Positions 1-13,766 of a stretch of DNA of 64,000 nt are shown here, in pieces. This DNA is from Collimonas fungivorans (GTDB lineage Bacteria > Pseudomonadota > Gammaproteobacteria > Burkholderiales > Burkholderiaceae_D), in the NCBI RefSeq assembly GCF_001584145.1, contig NZ_CP013232.1, forward strand, positions 3,038,001-3,102,000. Reading direction: 5' to 3'. Made by a program: the position numbers and the translations under genes. Every line of letters starts with the position of its first letter. Position 1 is the stretch's first letter. The notes beneath the pieces are model-generated. The model was not told the origin of the DNA. It did no database searches and saw only the letters and a list, made by a program, of their open reading frames with translations.

Positions 1-1161
1 GCGGTAATCGATGTGCACCACAACCGACAACGGCAATTGCGGCTCGAAGGCATCCTTGGTGATCAGGGTGATTTCGCGCAGGTTGTTGTCGAAGTTGGAA
101 CCGCTCTCGCCAGATTTCCACATCAGGACGAAGTTGGTGGTCGGAACCAGTTCGATCTTGCCTGCGTAGGTATTGAAGGCATACTTGCCTGGCATGAGCG
201 GATCACGCCAGACGCCGCGGCAGCCGCTTTCGACCAGTTCGCCATGGCTATATTCCTTGCCGGACAAATCGGAGCCTTTGCGGCCGGTGTAGGAAACCAC
301 CACCCCCACATAACCGACCGGAATGATGGTCTTCTTGATCAACTCGACTGTCGCAAACAGGCGGTTGATGTAATAAGTACCCTCCACCAGCACCCGCTCC
401 TGGCGGCCGCGCAAGCCGCTCGCAGCCAGGAATTTTTCCGGCTCCTGGAACGAGTTGTGGCTGTCGCCTACATCCGGCGCCAGCAATTCGTCTTTCGGCA
501 GCCCTGGACCGTCCTGCACCGTCACGATGGCCAGCTGGTCCGAATCGTGGGTGCCGGCGACTTCCTTGAGCACTACCGGGGTAAAGCCGTTGCGCTCGTC
601 CAGCACGCCGCGCATCTGCTCGTAGTAAGCCTTTTCCTTGGCGTCCAGCGACAGCGAATAGGTCGCCTCTTCCGTCATGACGACAAACAGGGCCGGATTG
701 ATGATGTGCGTGCCTTCACGCAGGATCTTGCGTTGCGGTCCCTTCTGGCCGCCGCCTTCAAGGAAGGAGCGGACGTCGCGGAAATCCTGGACCTTGGCGT
801 TATCAGCCAGCGTCTGCCCGGCAGGCAGGTCGATGCCGTCGCGCGCAAAAACATAGCCGATCTTGCCCTGCGTGACAGAAACCATGGGATGGATATGTAC
901 CCGGAACTGGAACGGCGCAAAAAAATGAAAACCGCCGCGCCTCAGCTCAGGCTGAAGGCCGGCCTCGCCATGCAAGGCCAGCAAACCGGCTTTGACCGAT
1001 CCGCTGGAACTCCACAGTTTCTCGACCACGCCGATCCGGTCGTTTGGAATGTATCGGATGATGCCCGATACCGAAAAAAACACCGCAAGCACAATAGCCA
1101 CTGCAACCAGAATGATAAGCGCCATGGGCAACCAGCCCAGGCTTGAGAATAGATTAGACAT
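1..1161 (-). CDS. SPFH/Band 7 (flotillin-like) membrane protein, 3' end cut by window edge
   Basis: Reading leftward from ATG at 1161, 387 codons stay open to base 1, so the C-terminus lies outside the window. Residues about 10-35 form one hydrophobic segment (LPMALIILVAVAIVLAVFF). It is followed by IPNDRIGVVEKLW, the entry strand of an SPFH domain as in flotillins and YqiK, then a long SPFH-type stretch with the ending VELVPTTNFVLMW. Proteins of this family sit in the inner membrane with a large soluble domain and organise membrane microdomains or scaffold other proteins; a specific role cannot be read here. The start was chosen because the membrane anchor follows it directly; upstream there is only a weak purine-rich ribosome site. 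No partner gene is visible in the window. Confidence 0.85.
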   Translation of the reverse strand, partial: MSNLFSSLGWLPMALIILVAVAIVLAVFFSVSGIIRYIPNDRIGVVEKLWSSSGSVKAGLLALHGEAGLQPELRRGGFHFFAPFQFRVHIHPMVSVTQGKIGYVFARDGIDLPAGQTLADNAKVQDFRDVRSFLEGGGQKGPQRKILREGTHIINPALFVVMTEEATYSLSLDAKEKAYYEQMRGVLDERNGFTPVVLKEVAGTHDSDQLAIVTVQDGPGLPKDELLAPDVGDSHNSFQEPEKFLAASGLRGRQERVLVEGTYYINRLFATVELIKKTIIPVGYVGVVVSYTGRKGSDLSGKEYSHGELVESGCRGVWRDPLMPGKYAFNTYAGKIELVPTTNFVLMWKSGESGSNFDNNLREITLITKDAFEPQLPLSVVVHIDYR

Positions 1162-1757
1162 ACCGTTTCTTTCTTTATTTTTATACGACTGTTTTCCCTG
1201 CCGGCGCAATATCCGCCAGCCATCCTGCCACGGGGATCCATGGCAAAATCATTTTCATTACTCTCTGGGATTGGAGAAGTCAGGAATTTCCGCTGTTGCC
1301 CGCTACGATTGCAGCTGCCGAATAATTCTGTAACGCCGGGCAGGAAATTTCACTCCCGGATAAATTTTTTATTTTAGCCATACGCCTTCCTTTTTATCGT
1401 CAATAAATGTCCAGCGAATCACCCTGAACATCCAGGCAAATGAAGCGAGGACGAATTGATTCTGGACCTTAAAATGGAAGACTGCTACTGATTTCGAGCA
1501 ACGGCGATTCGAATGTTTCTTCAGTCACGGTGGGGTGAATTACTGGTATTCAGACACGATATCTCTGTTTTTCGAGGCAAATGCCGAGAGAAGCTATTCA
1601 ATCGAACGGATTTGGGCCGACATGCGTCCAGATGGCACATGATGACGCCTGCAAGACCGCATTTTAGATATGATGGCGAATGCCGATACGGCAATCCTGC
1701 AACACAGCCGACGCCGGCCGCGCAAAAACAGCAAACCACCTATCGGAGCGGCAAAAC
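1162..1757. other. Intergenic region, no supported gene
   Basis: About 600 bases between the divergent SPFH and MFS genes. Only short open frames without ribosome sites or recognisable products are present. It must contain the promoters of both flanking genes, but I could not identify them. Confidence 0.5.
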
Positions 1758-3047
1758 GTGACCAACCTTAAACTCCCTGCCCACGGACAAGCCCGTACCG
1801 CGGCCATGCCTTTCATCATGCTGACCGTCCTGATCGACATGATCTCGATTGGCCTGATCATCCCGGTGCTGCCGGTGCTGGTCGGCAAATTCACCGGCTC
1901 GCAAGCCGACCAGGCATTCTGGTATGGCGCGGTGGCTTTCGCTTTCGGCATCGCCAATTTTTTCGGTTCGCCTATCCTCGGCGCCCTGTCCGACCAGTAC
2001 GGCCGGCGGCCGGTGCTGCTGCTGGGATTTTGCGGGCTGGCGCTGAATTTTTTTGCCACCGCGTTTTCGACTGCGCTGTGGATGCTGATCGTGGTGCGAC
2101 TGGTCGGCGGCGCCATGCAGTCCAACGCGGCGGTATGCAATGCCTACGTGGCCGACATCACCCCGCCGGAGCAACGCGCCAAGCGCTTCGGCATGATAGG
2201 TGCGATGTTCGGCGTGGGTTTTATAGTCGGCCCGGTGATGGGCGGTTTGCTGGGCGCGGTCAATTTGCGCTTGCCGTTCATCGTCGCCGGCAGCCTGGCC
2301 TTGCTGAACCTGATGTACGGTTATTTCGTGCTGCCGGAATCGCTGCCGCGGGAGCGGCGCCGCAGCTTCGGCTGGCGGGCCGCCAATCCGCTGGCCTCGC
2401 TGCAAGCCTTGTCGCGCCTGAAAGCGGTAGGACCGCTAGTTGCCGTGATTGCCTGCAACGGCCTGGCGCAATTCATGTTGTTTACCACCTGGGTGCTGTA
2501 CACCACCTTCAAGTTCGGCTGGGGGCCGCTGGAGAACGGCCAGTCGCTGGCGGCGGTCGGCATCATGTCGGTGATCGTGCAAGGCGTCTTGCTGGGGCCA
2601 TTGCTGAAACGCTTCAGCCCGCAGCGGCTGGCGGTGATCGGGCTGGTCTCCTCCACCGCTGCCTATATCTTGTGGGGCGCCGCCAGCCAGTCGTGGATGA
2701 TGTATGCGGTGATTTTCGCCAATATATTCGGCGCCACGGTGAACGCCTCGATCCAGAGCATCATTTCCGGCGCGGTGGATTCGCACAGCCAGGGCCAGAC
2801 CCTGGGCGCCGTAAGCTCGCTCAACAGCCTGATGGCGGTGATCGCGCCGGTTATCGGTGCGCCGTTGCTGGGTGCAGTGTCGCACCTGCCCAAGGGAGAC
2901 TGGCGGATTGGCGCGCCGTTCTACTTTTGCGCAGTGCTGCAGCTGGCCGCGCTGGTGCTGGCTTTCCTGCATTTCCGGCGCCAGCGCCGCCAACGCGCAG
3001 AGGCCGAGCCTGCGGGTGCTGCGCTGAAGACCGAGGATGTACTGTAA
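1758..3047 (+). CDS. Tet-type (DHA1) major facilitator exporter
   Basis: Twelve-helix MFS protein. The N-terminal helix carries the IGLIIPVLPVL signature of TetA-like proton-coupled drug exporters, and the helix 2-3 loop has motif A, GALSDQYGRRPVLLLG. This fits the TCR/Tet class of drug:H+ antiporters in the inner membrane, but the substrate cannot be told and tetracycline resistance should not be assumed. The frame is open back to 1680. I prefer the GTG at 1758 because GGAG lies about nine bases upstream and the first helix follows shortly after an acceptable N-terminal tail. The next gene runs toward it, with only three bases between the stop codons. Confidence 0.85.
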   Translation: MTNLKLPAHGQARTAAMPFIMLTVLIDMISIGLIIPVLPVLVGKFTGSQADQAFWYGAVAFAFGIANFFGSPILGALSDQYGRRPVLLLGFCGLALNFFATAFSTALWMLIVVRLVGGAMQSNAAVCNAYVADITPPEQRAKRFGMIGAMFGVGFIVGPVMGGLLGAVNLRLPFIVAGSLALLNLMYGYFVLPESLPRERRRSFGWRAANPLASLQALSRLKAVGPLVAVIACNGLAQFMLFTTWVLYTTFKFGWGPLENGQSLAAVGIMSVIVQGVLLGPLLKRFSPQRLAVIGLVSSTAAYILWGAASQSWMMYAVIFANIFGATVNASIQSIISGAVDSHSQGQTLGAVSSLNSLMAVIAPVIGAPLLGAVSHLPKGDWRIGAPFYFCAVLQLAALVLAFLHFRRQRRQRAEAEPAGAALKTEDVL

Positions 3048-3050
3048 TTT

Positions 3051-4205
3051 TCAGGCGGCGGCGGGAACCCGCAATGACGAACCATGCTCCGGCGCACGTG
3101 CGGAAAGACGGCTGAGCGGGATCTCCACCCAGCGATAGAAAATCGCGCCGGCGGCAAGGCTGGCGGCCCAGGCCAGCACCATGCCGCCCGCCTGCAGCAG
3201 CGGCCGCGCCGGCACGAACTTGGCGAACGCCGCATTCACGACCAGGCAGACCGGGAAATGCACCAGGAAGATCGAGTAGGAAATCCGGCCGAATGACCGT
3301 ATCCAGGCAAAACGCTGGCGTGACAGCAGTACGCCGCGCCGGCTCACCAGCACCAGCGCACAGGCCACCAGCAAGGCGACGGCGATGCGGCTGCGGAAAT
3401 CGATCGCCAATGCATACAAGGTCGGCAACAAAATCGCCGCCAGCAGCAGCGCCACCACAGCTGGCCGCCGGCCCAGGTCGCGCGCCCACCAGGCAATCAC
3501 GCCCAGGCCATAGCTGCCGAAGAAATACGGCGCCCAGGCGTCCCAGGCGGCATCGCGGTTGAAATAGAACAGCGAGGCGCTGACGCCGGCCACCACCAGC
3601 AACGGCGCCAGCCATGGCATGGCGCGCCGTCTGGCCAGGCCTCCGGTCAGCCATAGCAGCATGGTCAGCAACGCATACAGCTGGAAATCGATGGCGACGT
3701 ACCAGGCGCCGGCCGAGATCGATTCGTAACCTAATATGGAGTGCAGCAACAAGGCGTGGGCGGCCAGTTGCATGGCCGTCGGCATGGCGGAAATGGAGTA
3801 ATGTGTCATCCACAGCGCGGCCCAGGCAGAGGCGCCTATCGCCAGCACGGTCGCCACCAGGAACGGCGGCACCAGCTTCATGTAGCGCCGCCACAAGACA
3901 CGCAGCGGATCGGAAACGGTGGAAACGCCCTGCGGCGACAAGGACTTGGCAGCCAGGAAGCCGCCGACCACCAGGAATACCTGCACCGCGATGCGGGCGT
4001 AAGCATCCAGCCAGTCGATCAGAACCGGCGCCACGGGACGCACATGGTCAGCCATCGGCCCGTAGAACGCCAGATGGTGCAAGACAATCAGTTGTGCCGC
4101 AATGACCTTGAGCAGGTCGATAAAGCCGAATTGGAAACTGGAACTACGGTCTGGTGCTTTGGATGAGCTTGATAGCAGCGGTGAAACGCTCATTGTTACA
4201 TCCAT
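3051..4205 (-). CDS. Acyltransferase family 3 membrane protein
   Basis: 384 residues with about ten predicted helices. The opening GFIDLLKVIAAQLIVLHHLAFYG matches the start of the Acyltransferase_3 fold, where the His after the first helix is the expected catalytic residue. Family members (OafA, NodX and relatives) transfer acetyl or other acyl groups to sugars of lipopolysaccharide, exopolysaccharide or peptidoglycan in the inner membrane. The substrate is unknown here because no polysaccharide genes are nearby. Two in-frame ATG codons (4205 and 4193) are possible starts and neither has a good ribosome site. It converges with the MFS exporter. Confidence 0.85.
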   Translation of the reverse strand: MDVTMSVSPLLSSSSKAPDRSSSFQFGFIDLLKVIAAQLIVLHHLAFYGPMADHVRPVAPVLIDWLDAYARIAVQVFLVVGGFLAAKSLSPQGVSTVSDPLRVLWRRYMKLVPPFLVATVLAIGASAWAALWMTHYSISAMPTAMQLAAHALLLHSILGYESISAGAWYVAIDFQLYALLTMLLWLTGGLARRRAMPWLAPLLVVAGVSASLFYFNRDAAWDAWAPYFFGSYGLGVIAWWARDLGRRPAVVALLLAAILLPTLYALAIDFRSRIAVALLVACALVLVSRRGVLLSRQRFAWIRSFGRISYSIFLVHFPVCLVVNAAFAKFVPARPLLQAGGMVLAWAASLAAGAIFYRWVEIPLSRLSARAPEHGSSLRVPAAA

Positions 4206-4307
4206 GTTAAAAAAGATGCCAATGATAAAGATTCAAACGCGCTTGTCCAGCAGAATAATGTTTTGTAACATTTCCCACATTCAACAAAATAATTTGTCGA
4301 AACGATA

Positions 4308-5674
<1,367 letters not shown>

Positions 5675-5675
<1 letters not shown>

Positions 5676-7480
5676 CAAGACTCTACGGTTTCCAGCAAAG
5701 GAATGCGCAATACGAATTCGGCGCCGCCATCGTTATGGTTATTCGCCGTCAGGCGGCCGTTCATCGCCTGTACGATGGAAGATGAAATGGCCAGGCCCAG
5801 GCCCAATCCCTTGCCGGACGGCTTGGTGGTGAAGAACGGCTCGAACAGGTGCAAAGCCACCTGGGCCGGAATGCCGGGCCCGGAGTCCCTGATCCGGATC
5901 ACTGCCTCGCCTCTCTCGCATTCCAGTACCAGGGAGACGGTTTTTTGCTCGGCATTATCCACTGCGTCCAGCGCGTTGCGCAACAGGTTGATCAGCACTT
6001 GCTCGGTACGCACCGAGTCGCCGACTACCCAGGCGGCCTGGCGGATCTCGATCTGCAGGCTGGTTCCGTGGGTCTGGAATTCGTTGTGCAGCAACAAGGC
6101 TGCTGCTTCTATCGATTTCGACAAGTCGATGGCGGCCACCGCTTCATGGCTCTTCCTGGAAAAACCGTTGAGCTGCCCGACGATCTTGCCCATGCGGCCG
6201 CTGGCGTTGCTGATATGGCCGAGGTTTTCCGTGGCCTTGTCGGCCTGCCCGCGCACCAGGAAAGTCATGGCGTTGTCGGCAAACGCCCGGATCGCCGCCA
6301 GCGGCTGGTTCAGTTCATGGGCGATGCCGGCCGCCATTTGTCCCAGCATGGCCAGCTTGCCGGCCTGGATCAGCTTGTTCTGGGTGGAACGCAGCAGATG
6401 TTCGGTTTCTTGCAGCTTGGCGTATTTCGCTTCCAGCGTGTGGTTAGCCACCATCAGTTCCTGCGTTCGTTGGGCGATGGTCCGGTCCAGGTATTCGGCC
6501 GACACCAGCCGTTCTTCCAGGCGGCGCCGGCGCTGATACAGGGCCCACAGGAAAATCCCGGCTATCGCCAGCAGCAGCGCCGCCGCCAGGGTCCACAAGA
6601 TGGCGATGCGGGTGATGCGCGCCTGCGACGGAAACAGCATCAGCTGCCAGCCCAGCGGACCGATACCGCGCGTGACGTGCTGGCCGAACCCTGAACTCTG
6701 CGGCTGCGGCAAAGAACTGACCGGGCTGATCGTCCGGTCGGCATATTGATGGGTACCGGTAAGGTCTTGCTGCACCGCGCCGTTCAGCGGATACAGGCTG
6801 TGATACTTCCATTCCGGCCGGTTGCTCAGAAAAACCACGCCGCTGCTGTCGACCAGCGTAATCGGATCTTCGCTGCTGCGCCAGGTATGCTCGAATTCGG
6901 TCAGGTCTATCTTGACCGCCATCACGCCCAGCACTGCGTTTTCGCCATGGGCGGCGGCGCTGGCGTAAATAGGCTGGGCGATGAAGTAACCTGGCACGTT
7001 GGTGGTGTTGCCTATGCCGTAGAAGCGTCCAGGATTGCCTTTGATCGCCTCCTTGAAGTAAGGACGGAAACCAAAATCCCTGCCGATAAAACTGGTATCC
7101 GAATCCCAATTGCTGGAAGCCAGCGTCAGGCCATTCCGGTCCAGCATGAAGATCGCCACCACCTTGGACTGGCGTTGGATCAACTGCAGCGTCTGGTTCA
7201 GGCGCTGGATGTTGAGCTTGTCGTCCGGTCGCGCCAGCGCTTGCGACACATCCGTCTGGAAGCCGAGGGCAAACGGCAAGGTCTCGAACTTCTGCAGCAC
7301 CGATTCCAGATCGAGCGCGATGATTTGCAGCTGCCGTTCGCTGGCCTCGCCGATGTCGCTGCTGGCTTTCCTGGACGCCACGACATAAGTCGTCAGCACT
7401 ACGCCGACGGCGCAGACAGACGCCAGCACGATTAAAACAAGCGGCTTTCTCGCTCTCAACATCACTAGCAGACTTGTCAT
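5675..7480 (-). CDS. dctB: C4-dicarboxylate-type sensor histidine kinase
   Basis: About 601 residues. Helix 1 near 14-37, then a periplasmic double-Cache-like region of about 240 residues, helix 2 near 294-315, a coiled linker, and a HisKA domain with GIAHELNQPLAAIRAFADN (His about 388). The ATPase domain has LINLLRNALDAV, IRIRDSGPGIP and GKGLGLGLAIS. This is the DctB/MifS architecture, which senses dicarboxylates or 2-oxoglutarate outside the membrane and phosphorylates the DctD-type partner. The frame is open further upstream, but ATG at 7480 precedes helix 1 directly and avoids overlap with the permease. Gene order and the four-base junction with dctD show one transcription unit. Confidence 0.92.
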
Positions 7481-7535
7481 GGCAGCCGCCCGAATAAAAA
7501 AACCGGCGGCAGGCGGTACTGCTGCCTGCCTGTAT

Positions 7536-8882
7536 TCAACGTGATCCTGCTGGTGCGCCAGCGGGCGCATGCGGTTCAAGCGGAACGTCTTTGAGATAAC
7601 CTTCCTTGCTCGGATCGCGCATCTTGTAGGCCACGATGAAAGCCAATGCGCACATGCCCGATACGTACCAGTAGAAAGTCGATTCGCTGCCAGCCTTTTT
7701 CAGCTCCAGGGCGACCAGCTCGGCCGAACCGCCGAAAATCGCATTGCCCACCGCATAAGACAAGCCGACACCCAATGCGCGTACTTCCGGCGGAAACATT
7801 TCGGCCTTGATCAGGCCGCTGATCGAAGTATAAAAACTGACGATCGCCAGCGCCAGGATGACAAAGCCGAACGCCGCATAAGGATTGGTCACATCTTTGA
7901 GCGCATGCAGGATCGGCACGGTAGCCACGGTAGCCAGCGCGCCGAACCAGAGCATCGAAGTGCGGCGGCCGATCTTGTCGGACAAGGCGCCGAACAGCGG
8001 CTGCATCAGCATGTAGACAAACAGCGCCCCGGTCATCACGGTGCTGGCGGTCTTGGCATGCATGCCGGCGGTATTCACCAGGTATTTCTGCATGTAGGTG
8101 GTAAAGGTATAGAAAATCAACGAACCGCCGGCGGTGAAACCAACCACTGTCAGGAATGCCCTCTTGTGTTTCATCAGGCCTGCCAAAGTACCGGCATCCT
8201 TGTTTTTACGGGTTTCCGCGGTCGAGGTTTCGCTCAGCGATTTACGCAGGTAAAGAGCCACCAGCGCGGCGGCGGCTCCCAGCACGAAAGGAATGCGCCA
8301 GCCCCAGGCGTGCAGTTGCTCGGTGGTCAGGACCTGCTGCAAGATCACCAGCGCCAATACTGCCAGCAGCTGGCCGCCGATCAAGGTCACATACTGGAAC
8401 GAAGCAAAAAAACCGCGCCGCCCTTCCAGCGCGACTTCGCTCATGTAGGTGGCGCTGGTGCCGTATTCCCCGCCTACCGACAAGCCCTGGAACAGGCGCG
8501 CCAGCAACAGCAGCAGCGGCGCCGCGATGCCGATGGTCTCGAAAGTCGGCAGGCAGGCAATCATCAGCGAACCGCCGCACATCATCAGCACCGAGATCAT
8601 CATCGCGGTGCGCCGGCCATGCTTGTCGGCGATGCGGCCAAACAGCCAGCCGCCGATAGGCCGCATCAGGAAACCCACCGCAAAGATCGCTGCGGTATTG
8701 GCTAGCTGCGAGGTGGCATTGCCGCTGGGGAAAAATTTCGGCGCAAAATAGATCGCGCAAAACGAATAGATATAAAAATCAAACCACTCGACCAGGTTGC
8801 CGGACGAGGCGCCGACAATGGCGAAGATGCGTTTGCGAGTGTCCGCAGCGGCGGCATGGTCGGACGGATGAAGCGTGGACAT
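7536..8882 (-). CDS. kgtP: MHS-family MFS permease, 2-oxoglutarate/dicarboxylate type
   Basis: 448 residues, twelve helices, metabolite:H+ symporter (MHS) subfamily. The opening [14 protein letters not shown], the loop [14 protein letters not shown] and the segment [13 protein letters not shown] are typical of KgtP and its relatives ProP and ShiA. It imports an organic acid with protons. The likely substrate is 2-oxoglutarate or another dicarboxylate, because a DctB/DctD pair is encoded immediately downstream on the same strand, much as MifSR controls a 2-oxoglutarate permease in Pseudomonas. ATG at 8882 has AGGAGA about eight bases upstream. A palindrome and a sigma-54-like element lie just upstream. 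Confidence 0.88.
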   Translation of the reverse strand: MSTLHPSDHAAAADTRKRIFAIVGASSGNLVEWFDFYIYSFCAIYFAPKFFPSGNATSQLANTAAIFAVGFLMRPIGGWLFGRIADKHGRRTAMMISVLMMCGGSLMIACLPTFETIGIAAPLLLLLARLFQGLSVGGEYGTSATYMSEVALEGRRGFFASFQYVTLIGGQLLAVLALVILQQVLTTEQLHAWGWRIPFVLGAAAALVALYLRKSLSETSTAETRKNKDAGTLAGLMKHKRAFLTVVGFTAGGSLIFYTFTTYMQKYLVNTAGMHAKTASTVMTGALFVYMLMQPLFGALSDKIGRRTSMLWFGALATVATVPILHALKDVTNPYAAFGFVILALAIVSFYTSISGLIKAEMFPPEVRALGVGLSYAVGNAIFGGSAELVALELKKAGSESTFYWYVSGMCALAFIVAYKMRDPSKEGYLKDVPLEPHAPAGAPAGSR

Positions 8883-8926
8883 GGTTGTCTCCTGGTTTTA
8901 ATGTTTTTGTGCAATCCAAGTACACA

Positions 8927-8948
8927 TGCAGCTTGCGTGCAAGCTACA
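8927..8948 (-). promoter_or_regulatory. Inverted repeat with possible -24/-12 element upstream of kgtP
   Basis: On the minus strand the segment TTGCACG-CAAG-CTGCA resembles the sigma-54 consensus TGGCACG-N4-TTGCA with two mismatches, about 35-45 bases before the kgtP ATG. It coincides with a palindrome: agcttgcgtgcaagct (8930..8945) is perfect with a two-base centre, and the arms extend to ten bases with one mismatch. Either a weak sigma-54 promoter or an operator would fit the DctBD context. The rest of the 8883..9325 gap shows no gene. Confidence 0.4.
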
Positions 8949-9325
8949 TCATGCCACCTGGAAGGCACAACAGGCAAAGGGGATTAGCGAATAGAGTTAA
9001 GGCGAGCTTGGACCGAAGATGGCGAAACTATTGCAACAAGGCAAGATTATCTCATTAGGCATTTATGTCTCCTGTGATTTGTATTTTTATACAAGGTATC
9101 GCAGGCTTCGTGCCAGCTAGAATGAAAAAGCTAAGTGTTTGATTTTCCGGAAAAATTTTTGAAGAAAAACAGATCGCCGGCAATTTTTGTGCGGAAATCC
9201 GGAATTCAGGCCCCATGCAGTCCGGATATCCGCCCAGCCAGTTTCGCTCGGGTAAACATGGCAAGCGACGCCAGGCAGCATTATTGCGCTACCATCTGCG
9301 CTGCCATAAAAAAGGAAACCGCAAC

Positions 9326-9535
9326 ATGAACCAGGAAGACCGCATGGTCGATATCGAAATCAGGCTCGCCCGCCAGGACGACATGCTGGACGAGCTGAAC
9401 AAGCTGGTATATCGGCAGCAACTGAAAATAGACCAGTTGGAAGCGCTATGCACGGCGCTGGCGCGCCGGATCAAGGATGCTGCCGACAACAGCAATGCGG
9501 GCCAGGTTGCCAACGAACGGCCGCCGCACTACTGA
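9326..9535 (+). CDS. slyX: SlyX-family coiled-coil protein
   Basis: 69 residues. The N-terminal two thirds form a heptad-rich coiled coil (MVDIEIRLARQDDMLDELNK and on to about residue 48) and the tail ends in RPPHY, the usual C-terminal signature of SlyX proteins (PPPHY). The molecular role of SlyX is not known. The frame extends upstream, but ATG at 9326 has AGGAAA at good spacing and matches the family's normal length. It converges with the aminopeptidase gene 21 bases downstream. Confidence 0.88.
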   Translation: MNQEDRMVDIEIRLARQDDMLDELNKLVYRQQLKIDQLEALCTALARRIKDAADNSNAGQVANERPPHY

Positions 9536-9556
9536 CTAATGACCTGACCGCGAACC

Positions 9557-11380
9557 TTACAACGGCTGGGTCCGGCTCTCCAGCCATTGCTTGGCGTCGC
9601 CTCTCACGTGCGGCGACAGGCGCGCCCTCACTTCGGCGTGATAAGCATTGAGCCAGTCGATTTCGTCGCTGCGCAGCAAGCTGGCGTCGAGGCAGCGGGT
9701 ATCGATCGGACACAGGGTCAGCGTCTCGAAACGCAGGTATTCGCCAAATTCGCTGGCCGCCGCCGGCTGGTTCAGCACCAGGTTTTCAATCCGCACGCCC
9801 CAGTTGCCGGGCCGGTAAATGCCCGGCTCAATCGATGTGATCATGCCTGGCTCCATCGCGGTATGCGCATCGGGCGCGGCGCTGCCGGAAATGACTTGCG
9901 GGCCTTCATGCACATTCAGGAAATAACCGACGCCGTGGCCGGTGCCATGGCCATAGTCGATGCCGGCGGCCCAGATCGGCGCCCGTGCGATCGCATCCAG
10001 CAGCGGTGATTTGATGGAGCGCGGAAACTGCGCCGACGACAGCGCAATCACGCCCTTCAGCACCAGCGTGCAGTCGCGCTTTTGCGCCGCCGACGGCTGG
10101 CCGATCGGCACCATGCGGGTGATGTCGGTGGTGCCGCCCACATACTGGCCGCCGGAGTCGATCAGCAGCAAACCGTCGCCGCTGATGGTGGCGTGCGATT
10201 CGGCGCTGGCCTTGTAGTGCGGCATGGCGCCGTTGGCGTTGAAGCCGGCGATGGTGGCAAAGCTGGGGCTGACAAAACCCGACCGGCGCGCGCGGGCGGC
10301 AGTGATGTGGGTATCGACCATCAGTTCGGTGACGGTCTCCGTGCCCAAGGCTTGCTCCAGCCAGGCGAAGAATTCGCACAGCGCGGCGCCGTCCTGCTCC
10401 ATGGCGACGCGCACATGCGCTACTTCGTCGGCGCTTTTGCGCGATTTGGCAAAGGTTGTCGGATTGATCGTTTCCACTACCTTGACGGCGGACGGCACCG
10501 CTTGCCGCAATCCCAGCGTGACGCGGCGCGGATCAAGCAACAGGGTCGGCAGCAGCGTGGCATCGGCGGACAAGGCCCCCAGCGCTTCAGCCGCTTCGGC
10601 ATAAGGCGCCAGTGCGACGCCATCCTGGCTGAGCAGCTCGCGCAAGGCCGGCGGAACTTTGCCGTCGGCGACGAACAGCGTGGCGCGTTTTGGACCGATC
10701 AGGGCGTGCGCCAGGAATACCGGGTTGTAATTGACGTCGGCGCCGCGCAGATTGAACAGATAAGCGATATCGTCCAAGGTAGAAATGAAGTGCCATTGCG
10801 CGCCGTGCTGCTGCATGGCCTGGCGCAGCTGTTCCAGCTTGGCCGCGCGCGACAGCGGCGCATGCGATGCCTGGTGCTGGTACACCTCGGCCATCGGCAG
10901 GCCCGGCCGCTCGCTCCAGATCTCGCCCAGTATGTCGAGATCGGTGCGCAGGCTGCTGCCGCCTTTGGCCAGGGCCTGTTCCAGCGCACGTGCAGTGGCC
11001 AGTCCCAGCACCGCGCCGTCGACTGCCAGCGTTTTACCGGCCGGCAGGTTGGCGGACAGCCAGTCGAGGTGCAGCAGGCTGTTGCCCGACGGTGTTTTCA
11101 TCAGCACGATTTCGGTGCCCGCCAATTCCGCTTCCGCCTGCGACCAGTAGCGGCTGTCGGCCCACAGGCCGGCGAAGTCGGCGGTGATGATCAGGTTGGC
11201 GACCGAGCCGGTGAAACCCGACAGCCATTCCCTTCCCTTCCAGCGCCCCGGCAAGTACTCGGACAAATGCGGATCGGCCGATGGAATCAGGCAGGCGTCG
11301 ACATTGTGGCGCTGCATGGCGGCGCGCAGCTGCTCGATGCGCGGTGCGGAAGTATTCTGGGAAAAGGTTCGGGAGTTCAT
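9557..11380 (-). CDS. pepP: M24-family Xaa-Pro aminopeptidase, long eukaryote-like form
   Basis: 607 residues, the length of the cytosolic three-domain aminopeptidase P rather than the about 440-residue E. coli PepP. Two creatinase-like N-terminal domains (first near 17-150) precede a pita-bread catalytic domain. The dinuclear metal ligands are visible: Asp in LLIDSGGQYVGG, Asp in TTDITRM, His in GHGTGHGVGY, Glu in TSIEPGIY and Glu in VRIENL. It removes the N-terminal residue from peptides with proline in position two, in the cytoplasm, using Mn or Zn. It stands alone on the minus strand. Confidence 0.92.
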   Translation of the reverse strand: MNSRTFSQNTSAPRIEQLRAAMQRHNVDACLIPSADPHLSEYLPGRWKGREWLSGFTGSVANLIITADFAGLWADSRYWSQAEAELAGTEIVLMKTPSGNSLLHLDWLSANLPAGKTLAVDGAVLGLATARALEQALAKGGSSLRTDLDILGEIWSERPGLPMAEVYQHQASHAPLSRAAKLEQLRQAMQQHGAQWHFISTLDDIAYLFNLRGADVNYNPVFLAHALIGPKRATLFVADGKVPPALRELLSQDGVALAPYAEAAEALGALSADATLLPTLLLDPRRVTLGLRQAVPSAVKVVETINPTTFAKSRKSADEVAHVRVAMEQDGAALCEFFAWLEQALGTETVTELMVDTHITAARARRSGFVSPSFATIAGFNANGAMPHYKASAESHATISGDGLLLIDSGGQYVGGTTDITRMVPIGQPSAAQKRDCTLVLKGVIALSSAQFPRSIKSPLLDAIARAPIWAAGIDYGHGTGHGVGYFLNVHEGPQVISGSAAPDAHTAMEPGMITSIEPGIYRPGNWGVRIENLVLNQPAAASEFGEYLRFETLTLCPIDTRCLDASLLRSDEIDWLNAYHAEVRARLSPHVRGDAKQWLESRTQPL

Positions 11381-11599
11381 AGAGGGCGGGATGAAATAAG
11401 CGTTTTAGGTGGATGGATTCACTTGCCGTTAAGCCGCCAAGCATACCACCGGGAGGGGAAAAACGGGGTCTTACGACGGGGTCTTGCGACGGCGCCTTCC
11501 ATCGGCGCGCAACTGACAATCGAAAAAACGAGTAAGCTCACACGTCACAGTAGCTGTAAAAAATTCTGATCATCATAATTTCTCCCAGAGGAAATCGTC

Positions 11600-13720
<2,121 letters not shown>

Positions 13721-13725
13721 TGCCT

Positions 13726-13757
13726 GGTTTGGCCGGAGCTGTCGCTCCGGCCAAACC
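13726..13757. terminator. Bidirectional terminator hairpin between fusA and ribA
   Basis: Perfect 14-base stem GGTTTGGCCGGAGC / GCTCCGGCCAAACC with a four-base loop, between two convergent genes. There is no long T-tract on either side, so termination efficiency is uncertain. Confidence 0.75.
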
Positions 13758-13766
13758 ATCGTTTGA

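Noticed and set aside
13..1146. Long plus-strand open frame of 377 codons at the window start
   Set aside because: It is the antisense shadow of the SPFH gene; composition is unlike a protein (many Gln, His, Arg, no domain) while the opposite strand reads as a coherent SPFH protein.
1758..3047. Calling the MFS exporter TetA tetracycline resistance
   Set aside because: Motifs only place it in the broad DHA1/Tet class; no TetR-type regulator is divergent from it.
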